The notes under the pieces were generated by a model. The model was not told the DNA's origin. It was given only the letters and a program-made list of their open reading frames with translations, and did no database searches. Positions 1 to 10,775 of a stretch of DNA of 64,000 nt are shown piece after piece (the stretch's first letter is position 1; the number at the start of each line of letters is the position of its first letter). Both the position numbers and the translations under genes were made by a program. This DNA comes from Bacteroides rodentium JCM 16496 (lineage in GTDB: Bacteria; Bacteroidota; Bacteroidia; Bacteroidales; Bacteroidaceae): contig NZ_BAKJ01000025.1 of the NCBI RefSeq assembly GCF_000614125.1, positions 1 through 64,000 of the forward strand, read 5' to 3'.

Positions 1-2756
1 TCCCCTTCTTTTCAGGAACTCGGTGGGACTCTCCCCAAACTGTTCCTTATAGCATTTCGTGAAATAGGAAGGTGACGAAAAGCCCACTTCATAGGCAATC
101 TCCGCTACCGTCATGTCAGAGGAGGCAAGCAGTGAGGCGGCCTTTTTCAACCTCATCTGGCGCAACAGCTCATTCGGCGAATAGTTGGTCAGCGATTTCA
201 GCTTACGGTAAAGCTGCACACGGCTCATACCCATATTCCGTCCCAAATCCTCCACATTGAGTTCCGCATCTTTCATCCTCTCCTCGACAAGCGACTTGAA
301 GCGGGAGACGAAACCTTTATCCAAATCACTGATGCTTTCCTTCTCGATAGTCTGGTTATCTCCGAAGAACTGCCTCAACTGGCGGCGGTTTGCAATGAGA
401 TTGCGGACACGAGACAAGAGCAGTTGCGAATTGAACGGCTTGGAAATATAAGAATCGGCACCGCGTCATAGCCCTGGATACGCTGTTCGTCCAGCGAGCA
501 GGCCGTCAGCAGAATCACCGGGATATGGCATGTCTGCAACTCCCCCTTCAAGCGGCGGCAGCATTCCACACCATCCATACCGGGCATCATTACATCCGAG
601 ATAATCACATCCGGCACATACCTCATGGCCAGCCTGATACCCTCTGCCCCGTCCGCCGCATCCAATACACGGAATTCGTTCGACAACAGCGACTTCACAT
701 AGCTGCGGATATCCGCATTATCGTCAATTACCAGCACAGTAGGACAATCGGCCTCAACCACCTCTTCGCCCGCCTTCACTTCCGTATCTATCAGGGTGGA
801 AGACACATCCTGCTCTTCGGCAGGCAACGTCACTATGGTGGGATGGTACTGCGAAACATCCTGCTGCGGGAAAGTAACGGTGAAAGTAGTGCCTTTCTCG
901 TCACTGCGTGCCGTAATGTTACCGCCATGCATCTCTACAAAGGCACGTACCAGCGCCAGTCCGATACCGGTACCGGCCTGATGCCCGTCCACTTGATAGA
1001 AGCGCTCGAAGATGGCTTCCACATCGGTCGAAGAAATGTAGCTGCCGGAATTGAAGACGGACAGACTGTAGTTCTGTTCCGACTTTAACAACCGTACGGT
1101 GATTTTCCCGTTCTCCGGCGTATATTTCACGGCATTGGAGAAGAGATTGAAGTAAATGCGCTCCATCTTCTCCGCATCCGCCATCATCCGGAAGTCCGTA
1201 TCGGGAGATGCCTCAAAGCTGAAAGCAATATGTTTCTTCAGCAACGCCATGCGGAAAGAGTCGTTCCAGCCCCGGAAGCTGTCGAGCAAATCAAAAGGTT
1301 CGAGATGAAGCTCCATGCGCCCGTTCTCCACTTTCCGGAAATCAAGTATCTGGTTAACCAGGCGAAGCAGGATATGTACATTCTTTTTCATCAGCTCGAG
1401 GAGCTGGCGCGGCTGTCCGTCGAGGGTGCGGTTGGCAAGAAGCTGCTCTATGGGATCGGCTATCAGCGTCAATGGAGTACGGAAATCGTGCGAAACATTC
1501 GTGAAGAACACCAGCTTGGCATGCGTAGCCTCCTCCAGTTCATGGGAAAGCTGTTCCAACTGCGACTTCTGTACTTCCAACAGTTCCTTCTGCTGTATCA
1601 ACTGGGTTTTCTGTTCCTCCAGTTTCTTTTTCTGCATGGACAGCTCACGGTTCAACCGGTTCTTGGCACGCAAGGAGAGGTAGACAGCCACCAACAAGCC
1701 GACCAGCAACAATAGTGCGGACAGACTGCCGTACAAGACAACCTGCTGCGTGGCATAACTGGCTAAATACTGGTTTATCTTTCCGTTCAGGGTTTCTATC
1801 TTTCCATCCAGGGTGCCGATGTGGGCGGTCTGCATCTTCATGATGAGAGCATTGTCGCGGTCGACGACGGAAGTGCCCAGGATAGTTTCACGGGGGAAAT
1901 CACGCTTGTTCAGGATATCCATGGCAATCTGCATCACGCGGTCGCCACCGGTAGGATATATAAACGTGGCATCCAGTTCGCCGGCAAGCACTTTCTCCAC
2001 TCCGTAGTCTTTGCCGGGCAGAGCGTCTATGCCGATGAACCGCATTTCCTTCTCCCGCCCCTTACGGGCAGCGGCAGCATAGGCTCCGGCCGCCATACGG
2101 TCATTCTGCGCATACACCAGATCGATATGCGGAAAGCGGCTCAGCAGGGTATCCATTTTCTCTCCGGCCTTGAGTTGCAACCAGGCACCGTCTTCAGCGG
2201 CCAGCAACCGGATATCGGGATAAGCGGATATAGCCTTTACAAATCCTTGATGACGGTCTACGGCAGGTGTGGAGCCCACCAAACCGGAGATTTCCACTAC
2301 ATCTCCCTGTCTGTGCAGCACATTGGCCACATACTCTCCCACAGCTTTCCCTATCTCGTAGTTGTCTGCACCGACATAGGCCGTGTATTTGTCCGAAAGG
2401 ATTTTACGGTCCACTACAATCACCGGAATGCCCCGGTTGTATGCCTCCTCCACAACCGGGGTTATCGGAGTGGCTTCATTAGGGGCCACAATCAGCAGGT
2501 CCACCCCTTCGGCTATCAGTTCACGAATGTCTTTTGCCTGACGGTCATTATCGTCGACGGCAGTACGGATGTCCACCTCCACATCTTCGTAGAAATGGGC
2601 TTCACGGAGTATCTCACTGTTCATCTGGCGCCGCCATTCATCCTCGCTACATTGGGAAACGCCGATACGGAAACGTGCCTCGCGCCGGGAGCAGGCAACC
2701 GCCACTCCCCAAAGCACGAGCAAAAAGAATAAAATCCGAAGGTTATGTTGTCTCAT
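1..2756 (-). CDS. Hybrid two-component sensor/regulator of the fructan locus (frame break; 3' end at window edge)
   Basis: Membrane sensor that fuses a whole two-component system into one chain, of the BT1754 (fructose-sensing) type. Order of parts: signal segment 1-22; periplasmic sugar-binding domain about 30-310 (LacI/ribose-binding-like); membrane helix 338-361; coiled coil to about 410; histidine kinase with phospho-acceptor H423 in VSHDFRTPL; ATPase domain to about 630; receiver with D721 in ISDVMMPGMDG; AraC-type DNA-binding domain encoded by bases 1 to about 300. The start at 2756 is chosen because it gives the signal segment; the frame is open further upstream, to 2888. The frame breaks at about 464: one G is missing after GYD (GACGCGG for GACGGCGG), and the next frame continues as the receiver end and the AraC domain to base 1 with no stop. 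It lies downstream of the locus it probably controls. Binding of fructose is known for the family, not shown here. Confidence 0.9.
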
Positions 2757-2790
2757 CTTCACTTTCCTCTCATTTAAGATTGCAGATGAG

Positions 2791-2798
2791 CAAAGATA
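2791..2798 (-). promoter_or_regulatory. -7 box of the hybrid sensor gene
   Basis: TATCTTTG on the minus strand matches the Bacteroides -7 consensus TAnnTTTG exactly, 35 bp before the chosen start. I found no clear -33 TTTG. It suggests the regulator has its own promoter, separate from the enzyme operon upstream. Confidence 0.5.
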
Positions 2799-2827
2799 GC
2801 GAAAAATGTGAAAAGAATAAGAAAAAT

Positions 2828-3715
2828 CTATGCCAGCCTTTCTTTCAAGGCGTCCGGCAATTCCGGCATGGCACCGCTCTGGGTACACACATAGGCAGAG
2901 ACTTCCACCGCCAATTTATGGGCATCGGGCACCTGCTTCCCACTGAGAATGGCAGCAGTGAAGGCTGCCGTGAACGAGTCACCGGCTCCAACGGTATCTG
3001 CCACCGGCACCTTGGGTGTCTCCTGGAAGGAAACCACTCCCGGAGTGAACACATAGCTTCCGTTCGTGCCACAAGTCAAGATAAGCATCTTCAGGTTATA
3101 CTTGGCCAGCAGAATCCAGCATTTGTCCTGCAAGTCGATGCCCGGGTAACCGAAAATACGGCTGATGGTCACCAGCTCCTCATCGTTTATCTTGAGGATG
3201 TTGCAGCGGCGCATGGATTCGCAGAGTATCTCTTTGGTATAGAACCCCTGGCGGAGATTGATGTCGAATATCTTCAGCTGCCCCTCCGCATCGGGCATCG
3301 TGTCGAGAAAACGGTTGATGGTGATGCGGCTTGTTTCGCTGCGTTGCGCCAAAGAGCCGAAACATACGGCACGCGTGTTCAGTGCCAGACGCTTCAGTTC
3401 GTCGGTAAAGGGAATGTTGTCCCAGGCCACGCCTTCTTTTATCTCATAGCACGGCACGCCCACGGCATCGAGCGTCACCTGCACCGTTCCCGTGGGGTAA
3501 GGCACGCGCTCAATCTGCGTGCGCAGCCCCTTCCGGGCGAACACATCCAGAATCTCGTCCCCATCCGCATCGGCACCTACGGCACTGACCACACGGCTGT
3601 CGAAACCAAACTGCGATGCATGGTAAGCAAAGTTTGCCGGAGCACCGCCTATCTTCTTTCCTTCGGGGAGGCAGTCCCACAGAGCCTCGCCCATACCTAC
3701 TATTATCTTATTCAT
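2828..3715 (-). CDS. Fructokinase (PfkB family)
   Basis: Cytoplasmic sugar kinase, 295 aa, a normal length for the ribokinase/PfkB family. It should phosphorylate the fructose released by the GH32 enzymes. Visible motifs: N-terminal GGAPANFAYH substrate-binding segment (about 23-32) and the C-terminal DTVGAGDSFTAAF anion-hole motif with catalytic D246. It follows the sugar importer after 234 bp that contain a 21-bp tandem repeat, and precedes the sensor gene by 71 bp. The pairing with a fructan locus makes fructose the likely substrate; other PfkB sugars cannot be excluded from sequence alone. Confidence 0.92.
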   Translation of the reverse strand: MNKIIVGMGEALWDCLPEGKKIGGAPANFAYHASQFGFDSRVVSAVGADADGDEILDVFARKGLRTQIERVPYPTGTVQVTLDAVGVPCYEIKEGVAWDNIPFTDELKRLALNTRAVCFGSLAQRSETSRITINRFLDTMPDAEGQLKIFDINLRQGFYTKEILCESMRRCNILKINDEELVTISRIFGYPGIDLQDKCWILLAKYNLKMLILTCGTNGSYVFTPGVVSFQETPKVPVADTVGAGDSFTAAFTAAILSGKQVPDAHKLAVEVSAYVCTQSGAMPELPDALKERLA

Positions 3716-3863
3716 AATATTATATTGTTTAATGAATGATATATTTTATTCACGGCAAACTCAATGTCCTACCCACTGCAAACCTAATAAAAAAGTTCCT
3801 AACTATAGAATGAAAAGTTGCCAATTATCTATTAAAAAGTCTCTAAGAACTAAGGATTATCTC

Positions 3864-3945
3864 TATCCCAAGGCTTGGGATAGACATCCGCAACCTTGGG
3901 ACAGATATCCGCAGCCTTGGGATATGTGTCCGCAGCCTGCGAACA
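3864..3945 (+). repeat. 21-bp tandem repeat array with palindromic end (copy 1)
   Basis: About 3.5 units of exactly 21 bp. The core CTTGGG starts at 3874, 3895 and 3916, and a decayed fourth unit follows at about 3937. The left end is a perfect palindrome, TATCCCAAGGCTTGGGATA (3864-3882). The array lies between fructokinase and the sugar importer. A related array in the opposite orientation lies at 18656-18723. It is not coding: open frames over it are the repeat read through. Confidence 0.85.
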
Positions 3946-3949
3946 AAGA

Positions 3950-5115
3950 TTACCGCTTCATACGCAGCATATAGAAGAACAAGTACACTACCCCTACCGT
4001 CATCACAGCCACGGCACCGCTTTGTCCTACAGCATCACTTGCCAAGCCCATTGCTATCGGAAATACCGTACCGCCGAAGAGCCCCATAATCATCAAACCG
4101 GAAACCTCGTTCTTCTTTTGTGGCATAGCAAGCAACGCCTGAGAGAAGATAACCGGAAAGATGTTCGAATTGCCGAAACCGATAAGGCAATGCAGATGTA
4201 TATCATTGCCTTTTCATGGAAAACGAACAACCCTACCATCGCAGCCAACATACATAACACGCTGATGCCGAAGAAGGTTCGGGGAGCCATCTTCTGAAGG
4301 ATGAAGGCTCCGAGAAAGCAACCCGCCGTGCGGAAGATGAAGTAAAGGCTGGTGGCAAAGCCGGCATCGGCCAGCGTCATGCCCAGACGCTCCATCAGGA
4401 TTTTGGGCGCTGTGGTATTCGTACCTACATCAATGCCCACATGGCACATGATGCCCAGGAAGCAGAGAAAGATAAACGGCTTGCCCAGCAGAGCGAGGCA
4501 CTCCCCGAAGGTGGAAGGGCGTCCCTCTTCCTTTTCCTCGCGGATGGAAGTACCGCTCAGCCAGAGAATGGCAATCACCGCAATGACCATATAGACCGGG
4601 AACAGCACCCTCCAGCCCATGCCCAGAGACGGAATGGCCTGCGTAGCTCCCCACATGGCGATGTATGGAGCCAGAAACGAAGCAATGGCTTTTACAAACT
4701 GTCCGAAGGTGAGCGAACTTGCCAGCCGCTCGCCGCTTACGATATTGGAAAGCAGCGGGTTGAGCGACGTTTGCATCAGCGCATTGCCGATGCCCAGCAA
4801 TGAGAACGAGAGCAGCATCAGCACATAGCCGTCTCCGAAAACCGGGAGAAGCAAAGAGGCAAACGTGATGACAAGGCTGAGAAGCACCGTCTTCTTGCGT
4901 CCGATGCGGTTCATCAGCATACCCGTAGGTACGGAGAAGATGAGGAACCAGAAGAACACCAGAGACGGGAATATGTTGGCTTGCGAGTCGGTCAGGTTCA
5001 AGTCGGCCTTCACGTAGTTGGAGGCGATGCCCACCAAATCCACAAAGCCCATGGCGAAGAAACAAAGCATGACCGGAAAGAGCTTTGCCAAAGAAGAATT
5101 CTTAGTATTTTTCAT
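3950..5115 (-). CDS. MFS sugar importer (FucP/GlcP-like), frame break
   Basis: Inner-membrane major facilitator transporter, about 388 aa once the frame is restored, with the alternating hydrophobic segments expected for 12 helices. MNRIGRKKTVLL is the conserved loop 2-3 motif. It resembles the fucose/glucose-galactose H+ symporter group, and its place between GH32 genes and fructokinase makes it the likely fructose importer. The frame breaks at about 4183: one base of an AA/TT doublet is missing, where ALIGFGNSNIF should follow CIA. Both parts are otherwise intact. It starts 18 bp after the GH32 stop, so it is probably in the same transcript. Confidence 0.88.
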
Positions 5116-5133
5116 GCTGAAGATTATTATCTG

Positions 5134-6948
5134 TTATTTTAATCCGAGTTTGTACACAGTAAACGAGGTGACATTGCAGCTTCCACCTTTAGCATAGAAA
5201 CTGATACGGTTGTAAGGTTCCGACGGGAATACAAGATTTGTCATGGCAAAACGTCCGTCGTTGCCAAACGCTTCAATGCTCGACTTGTCTACGAACAAGC
5301 GGAGTTTCATTTCATTGCCACCCCCGACAGGAGCCACGGTCACTGCAGGGAAGTCCTTGCTGAACGACACCTCACCACTCTTGGTACGGTCCATGGTGAA
5401 CGTCTTTTCCGCCAGGTTATAGTACATCTCCACCTCCTCGCCTTTCGAGTTAAAGAGCTGGAATCCTATCACATCCGCATCCTTATTCTTAATAGTCATT
5501 TCGATTTCATACGTTCCGGAATTGTCATTCAGCAGTTTGTCCAGATTATACGTGCGGTCTACCTTGAAAGCACGCTTCTTGCTGCCTTTATCCCTCAGTT
5601 TCAGCAATTCGGGAGACGGGGTTACCTTTACATAGGTTTCACCCTCCGAGGTATAGAGCGAAAGGTCACGCGGCACGGAGTTGGCACTACGGTATTGACG
5701 GGTGGGCACATCATTGGCATATTGCCAGTTGCTCATCCATGCCAATGCAATGGCACGTCCTGCAGGAGCATTGCTCCAAGTGACAGTTGCATAATGGTCT
5801 TTTCCCCAGTCCATCCATTTCGTCACTGCGGGAGACTCGTTCACGAATTTCTTACCGTCAAATGTCCCTACGAAATATTGTGTGGCAGAGCCACCGAACG
5901 GTCCGCCCGGATTGAGGTTACAGACGAGTACCCACTTCTTCAGTTCCGTACCTTCAACCGGCAGTTCAAGCAGGTCGGGACACTCCCAGACTCCGCCGTG
6001 AGCACCTTGTCCTTCACCGAATTTGCTCTCCAGCGTCCAGTTCTTCAGGTCGGCAGAAGAGTATATCTCCATTTCCTGCCCTACGGCAAGAACCATGATC
6101 CATTTCTTGGTATCTTCGTGCCAGATGACTTTAGGGTCACGGAAGTCGCGCTGCGTGGAAGTCAGGATGGGATTTCGCGCATACTTCTTGAAGGTTTTTC
6201 CGTTGTCAAGGCTATAGGCCATGCTCTGCACTTGGCGGTCGCTTGCCGATGTATAGAAGGCAATGACGGCACCGGCACCGAACCCGGCCGTATTATCCTT
6301 GTCGACAACACAAGAGCCACTGAAAATTGTTCCCAACGCATCGGGCGAAATGGCATCTCCGTGATGCTCCCAAGTGACGAGGTCCGTACTGGTGGCATGT
6401 CCCCAATGCATGTTCCCCCACATGGAGCCGTAGGGATTATGCTGGTAGAACAAATGGTAGACCCCGTCTTTGTAGAACATTCCGTTAGGATCATTCATCC
6501 AACCGTAAGCCGGGCTGAAATGATACACCGGACGGAATTTCTCCCGGTTCGAAACATCGAATTCATCCGACAGTTTCATTTCTTCCCAGCATAAGGCCGA
6601 ATCCGGAATAAGCTGGAAGTTGAAAGAGAGATGTTTATTATCGAAGCCGGTCAAATCGACCGGAACAAAATAGTCAACCTTATTGACTGCCAATCGCACG
6701 TTCATACTGCGTACAACATCATTGTCCGCTATCATATACAATTTTGCCTCCGGAGAAGCCTCTTCCACCGGCAGCAGCAAAAACTTCTTCTGCTCGTCAA
6801 TTTGGACGATACTCTGTCCGTCACCCAGATGTTTAATCACGAAAGGAGGATTTATGGCCTGGCATGTGAAGACAGCCACGGTAGTTCCTAATATAAATAC
6901 GGTAAGCGTCCTTCTGATTGTCCGCCAAAAGTCTTTTAAATGAATCAT
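5134..6948 (-). CDS. GH32 fructan hydrolase A (levanase/inulinase type)
   Basis: Exported glycoside hydrolase family 32 enzyme, 604 aa, that cleaves beta-fructosyl links. A hydrophobic export segment covers about 10-30; the Cys in VFTCQ could be a weak lipobox. Residues 31-135 form an N-terminal beta domain (DUF4980-like) seen in Bacteroides GH32 proteins. All three catalytic motifs are canonical: WMNDPNG (nucleophile D153), FRDP (D271) and WECPD (acid/base E322). A C-terminal beta-sandwich follows. It lies 18 bp from both neighbours in the locus. Whether levan or inulin is preferred cannot be read from sequence. Confidence 0.95.
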   Translation of the reverse strand: MIHLKDFWRTIRRTLTVFILGTTVAVFTCQAINPPFVIKHLGDGQSIVQIDEQKKFLLLPVEEASPEAKLYMIADNDVVRSMNVRLAVNKVDYFVPVDLTGFDNKHLSFNFQLIPDSALCWEEMKLSDEFDVSNREKFRPVYHFSPAYGWMNDPNGMFYKDGVYHLFYQHNPYGSMWGNMHWGHATSTDLVTWEHHGDAISPDALGTIFSGSCVVDKDNTAGFGAGAVIAFYTSASDRQVQSMAYSLDNGKTFKKYARNPILTSTQRDFRDPKVIWHEDTKKWIMVLAVGQEMEIYSSADLKNWTLESKFGEGQGAHGGVWECPDLLELPVEGTELKKWVLVCNLNPGGPFGGSATQYFVGTFDGKKFVNESPAVTKWMDWGKDHYATVTWSNAPAGRAIALAWMSNWQYANDVPTRQYRSANSVPRDLSLYTSEGETYVKVTPSPELLKLRDKGSKKRAFKVDRTYNLDKLLNDNSGTYEIEMTIKNKDADVIGFQLFNSKGEEVEMYYNLAEKTFTMDRTKSGEVSFSKDFPAVTVAPVGGGNEMKLRLFVDKSSIEAFGNDGRFAMTNLVFPSEPYNRISFYAKGGSCNVTSFTVYKLGLK

Positions 6949-6966
6949 GTTTCTGTTGGTATTAAA

Positions 6967-8567
6967 TTAATTATGTTTTTCTACCATGCAAAGATACGCC
7001 ACCAAGCAGCAGGAGGCTATCTTTTTTGTTTCAAAGCATACTACAAATGTTACATTCAGTCTAAAATAATACAAATTAAATTCCTCATCTCCATATTGAT
7101 TTAAGCATCCAGCATCCAACTCCATCTTCGTCCCCTTCTTCTGCGCAAAAAGTTCGATACCGGTTTGAGCCTCGCCCGGATAGGTTAATAATGTGAATAC
7201 ATCCTTCCCGTCATTGGCAAAGATTTCAATACTCGATTTGTCTACAAATATATGCAAACGTATCTTATTATCTACCGGTTCCACCCTGGTATATGCCATA
7301 CGGCTGAATTTAGGAATCTGCACATCGGAGCAATGGGTGCGGTCAATCACCAGATTATGTGAATCCGTATCATAGCTGACCACCACTTTGCGCCCTTCAC
7401 CCACACACAAATTCAAGCCAAAGGTGTTGGATACGTCAGTAGAAAACGAAGCATCGAGTTCGTAGACATTCTCATCGGGAACAAAGCCGGGTAACCTCTG
7501 TGTCCCCACCGATAAAGCACGTTTCACCGATGCAGGCTTATAGCGAAGTGTTTGCAACTGTTCCACCGGCTTCTGCACCAGCCTCACGCCTTCCTTGTAT
7601 GTCTTCAGTTCCAGGTTGCGGGGAATAGACCAAAAGCCCTTCCCATACTTCGATGGAGCTACCGGTGCATAGTCCCAGGTTGCAACCCAGCCCATCGAAA
7701 TTTTGGAATCCAACGTTCCGTCAAAATCCTGAAATGTACGGGATGCATAAAAGTCCAGCCCTTTGTCCACATATAGAGGCTCTGCAGGATGGTTATCCAT
7801 CAGCTTAAAAGAAGTGCCGTCGAAGTCTCCTATAAAGTATTGTTCTTGCGCCCAGTTTACAGATACGACCATCACCCACCTTTTCTTGTCAGAATCCCCG
7901 TCAACCGACAACTGGAATAAATCCGGGCACTCCCAAGACTTTTCACTGTCACCGGCAGGGCCGAAATCACTGGTCCAAGTCCAGTTCTTCAAATCAGGAG
8001 AGGTATAAAACTTGATTTTCTTCTCCAGGGCCTTGGCTACAACCATCACCCATTTTTGAGTCGCTCGTGCCAGAAGACGGTAGGGTCCCTGAATTCCGTA
8101 CTCCAAAGGTCCAGAACCGGGTTACCTTCGTAATAATGAAATGTCTTTCCGTCATGACTGAAAGAGATGCCCTGCGCTTGTTTCTTGGAGTCCTTCTCAA
8201 AAACGGTGTAAGCCGCCACATAAGCACCCTTGCCGAAACCGGCAGTGTTGTTCTTGTCTATGACTGCAGAACCGGTGAAGTAACTGATATTGTCATCCGC
8301 TCCGGTCATGGCATAAGGGGTTATCTGTTGGTAATGTACCAAATCTGTAGATTCGACTTTGCCCCACCAGTACATATGATATTTACCCTGATAGTACATG
8401 AATCCCGAGGGGTCACCAATCCATCCCTTCTCCGGACTGAAATGATACTGAGGACGATAAGGCTCTTTGTATAAACTGTCTGAATTCATTTGTGCACCGG
8501 CAGACAATGTTCCTGCCACTAAAAGTGCACCCAATATAGTAGGTATCTTCATTTTCTGTATTTTCAT
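6967..8567 (-). CDS. GH32 fructan hydrolase B, variant nucleophile motif, frame break
   Basis: Secreted GH32 enzyme with signal peptide 1-25. It keeps FRDP and WECPD, but the nucleophile motif reads GWIGDPSG instead of WMNDPNG, so the Asp is kept while the Asn pair differs. The QHNP/MHWGH segment that normally follows is shortened (YHMYWWGKVESTDLV). The start ATG at 8567 overlaps the stop of the upstream GH32 gene as TAATG, which suggests translational coupling. The frame breaks at about 8060: FWHER should continue as a QKWVMVVAKAL-type strand, and one base is missing there. Both halves are well conserved, so the intact protein is about 533 aa. Confidence 0.88.
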
Positions 8568-10702
8568 TAAAAGTTCATCTTTACCCTTGCATCTTTCAGT
8601 CTCCAAACTTCGGCAGCAACTTCCGTTGTATTTCCATCAGAGAATAGTTCCAATAGCGTACTGTTTTCTTTCAGAGGAAAGATTCTTGTAGTGAATGCAT
8701 CCTCATCATTAATAAATCCTTCCACCACAGAACCGTCTATAAATAGACGAATCTCCACCGGCTTGGTTGTATCCAACCGATACCAGTCCTTGCGGAGCTT
8801 CAAAGGAATGTGTGCACGCAAGGAAGAATGCGTCTGGTCCACAATAAGTTCCTCCTTTTCCACATCATAATAAATCAGGCTATATTCGCTATTATCCGGA
8901 TTCTTACACAATGTAAATCCAAACCGTTTTGCGTCACCGGGATAAAAAGTCGCCTTGACTTCAAGCTGATGTTCCCTTCTGCTCACAATGTGCGGTTTCG
9001 CAGCAGTCAATGCCTGCCTGGAATAAACCGTGGATTGTTCACGCAATTGTTTCATTACGGGATGGGGTGTTTGACATAGTTTTCCATCTTTCAGCTGCCA
9101 TCTTCTGGGCATACTATAGAGATGCGCCCATCCTTGTTCATAAGTGGCCTCCCCTCCTATTTCATCGGGTATAATGGCAATGGCAGCGACATCCCCTTCC
9201 GGAGTCTCCACAACAGAGGGGGACAGCAAGCGGTTGATGACCTCTAGATTTTGAGGAACCGGATTGTCCGGTATAAACTTTTCATTCTTGAAATCTCCTA
9301 TCCAATACTGGCAACGCGCAGGTATGCCTTTATGAGGAACCCTATTCACCAAAAGAACATACTTGCCGCCCATCTTCTTAAAGACCGGCATTTCCCAGAA
9401 AATACCGGAGTCATCCACTTCCGGATTGCCCTCAAACAGCAAATGTACAAAATCCCATTTCTTCAAGTCTGCCGATTTATAAAGCAGCAAAGCCCCGTGG
9501 GGTGTATCGGTCTGCTCAATGCCGAAACCGATAATCATATACCAGACATCACCCTCTTTCCAGACATACTGGTCACGCATGTCCGTACGGGTATATCCGG
9601 CAGGCTTCTCGGCAATAACCGGATTACCCGCATATTTCTCCCATTCTATCAACGCAGTATCTTTTGGAAAAGCAATACCCACTCCCATCTTGTCTCCACC
9701 GGCTGTGTATATCAGCTGGGGGATACCGTCATCATTGATAACAGCATGCCCGGACCATATTCCATTCTTGTCATAAGCAGCATCAGGAGTCAAAGCCGGC
9801 TTTTCCTCCGTCCAATGAAGCATATCGGGACTGCTGAAATGTCCCCAATTTATCTGTCCCAGGAAGATTGCAGAAGCATTCTTCTGATTGAATATATGAT
9901 ATTTACCTTTATAAAGAAGTAAACCATGCGTCTCATTCGTCCAGTTGGCAGCCGGCAACAGATGATAGCGGGGACGGTTGAAGTCCTTCGCAAAACGGGT
10001 TTCCGGAATAGCCAAAACCGGAGTCTTCTTCAATCCTAAGGCAATCTCGTCTCTCCATGCAGACGAATCATCGGAAAAGGGAGTGAGGCTTATTCCGTCA
10101 ATCAACCCGTTTATAGCCGTAACATCGTACATCCAAACCTTCTTTTCCCTGAAATCCTTACCTACCCGAAGTATCATTTCACCATCCTGCAAGTTCCGGG
10201 GCCATACCTCTGCACTCACCCTCTGCCCATTCAGGCAAACCGATTCATTACTCAAATCAAGGACCACATGCAGCCACTTGAAACGGTCGACTTTTGTCTT
10301 TAATGAACAGTAAGAGTATGAGCCATTCTGCCCCATTCCCAACAGCAGCTCACCATAACGGTCTACACATACCGCTACAGATGTTCCTGCCATGTCTCTG
10401 ATTCCCATAAAGGCAGCAGTATCCGTCGGATAAGATTCCAGAGCAAACCATCCGGACAACGACGAAACATCTCCTTCCGTGGTTGTATCCATCCAAGTGG
10501 AATACCCGTCTGTACGAAGGGCTTTACCTTCGACTCCGGTAACAAATTCCGGTATTTCCTTTATAGTGTACAAATTCAACAATGACTTGCCGTCACTGGA
10601 AAGTAAGGGGTCCTGCCCGTCAAACGACCATGTTTTTTGAGCAAAAGCTGCATTCAAAGAAAGCAATAGACAGCCCAATATAGAATAGGCAAAGTGTTTC
10701 AT
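8567..10702 (-). CDS. GH32-like protein C with N-terminal LamG-type domain and altered active site
   Basis: Secreted 711-aa protein with signal peptide 1-21. Residues about 25-215 form a concanavalin/LamG-like domain; the rest is a GH32 five-bladed propeller plus beta-sandwich. The three active-site motifs are all changed: WTNETHG in place of WMNDPNG (E257 where the nucleophile Asp sits), MRDQ in place of RDP (D377) and FWEMP in place of WECPD (E437). The acid/base Glu and the transition-state Asp remain. It could be an enzyme with a different linkage or mechanism, or a binding protein derived from GH32. It follows susD by 73 bp, where other fructan loci place a surface glycan-binding protein. 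Confidence 0.85.
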   Translation of the reverse strand: MKHFAYSILGCLLLSLNAAFAQKTWSFDGQDPLLSSDGKSLLNLYTIKEIPEFVTGVEGKALRTDGYSTWMDTTTEGDVSSLSGWFALESYPTDTAAFMGIRDMAGTSVAVCVDRYGELLLGMGQNGSYSYCSLKTKVDRFKWLHVVLDLSNESVCLNGQRVSAEVWPRNLQDGEMILRVGKDFREKKVWMYDVTAINGLIDGISLTPFSDDSSAWRDEIALGLKKTPVLAIPETRFAKDFNRPRYHLLPAANWTNETHGLLLYKGKYHIFNQKNASAIFLGQINWGHFSSPDMLHWTEEKPALTPDAAYDKNGIWSGHAVINDDGIPQLIYTAGGDKMGVGIAFPKDTALIEWEKYAGNPVIAEKPAGYTRTDMRDQYVWKEGDVWYMIIGFGIEQTDTPHGALLLYKSADLKKWDFVHLLFEGNPEVDDSGIFWEMPVFKKMGGKYVLLVNRVPHKGIPARCQYWIGDFKNEKFIPDNPVPQNLEVINRLLSPSVVETPEGDVAAIAIIPDEIGGEATYEQGWAHLYSMPRRWQLKDGKLCQTPHPVMKQLREQSTVYSRQALTAAKPHIVSRREHQLEVKATFYPGDAKRFGFTLCKNPDNSEYSLIYYDVEKEELIVDQTHSSLRAHIPLKLRKDWYRLDTTKPVEIRLFIDGSVVEGFINDEDAFTTRIFPLKENSTLLELFSDGNTTEVAAEVWRLKDARVKMNF

Positions 10703-10775
10703 AATAAAAGATTGTTTAAAGGAAGAGGGGGAAACAAACGTTTCCCCTCCCTTGCGTTTTCATTTCAAAATATAA

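Noticed and set aside
1821..2732. Long antisense open frame of about 300 codons opposite the sensor gene
   Set aside because: It is the complement of a well-conserved coding region, and its translation shows no domain.
3732..4297. Short open frames over the 21-bp repeat (repeated PQPWD-type peptides)
   Set aside because: They only translate the repeat and run antisense into the importer gene; no ribosome site or family pattern.
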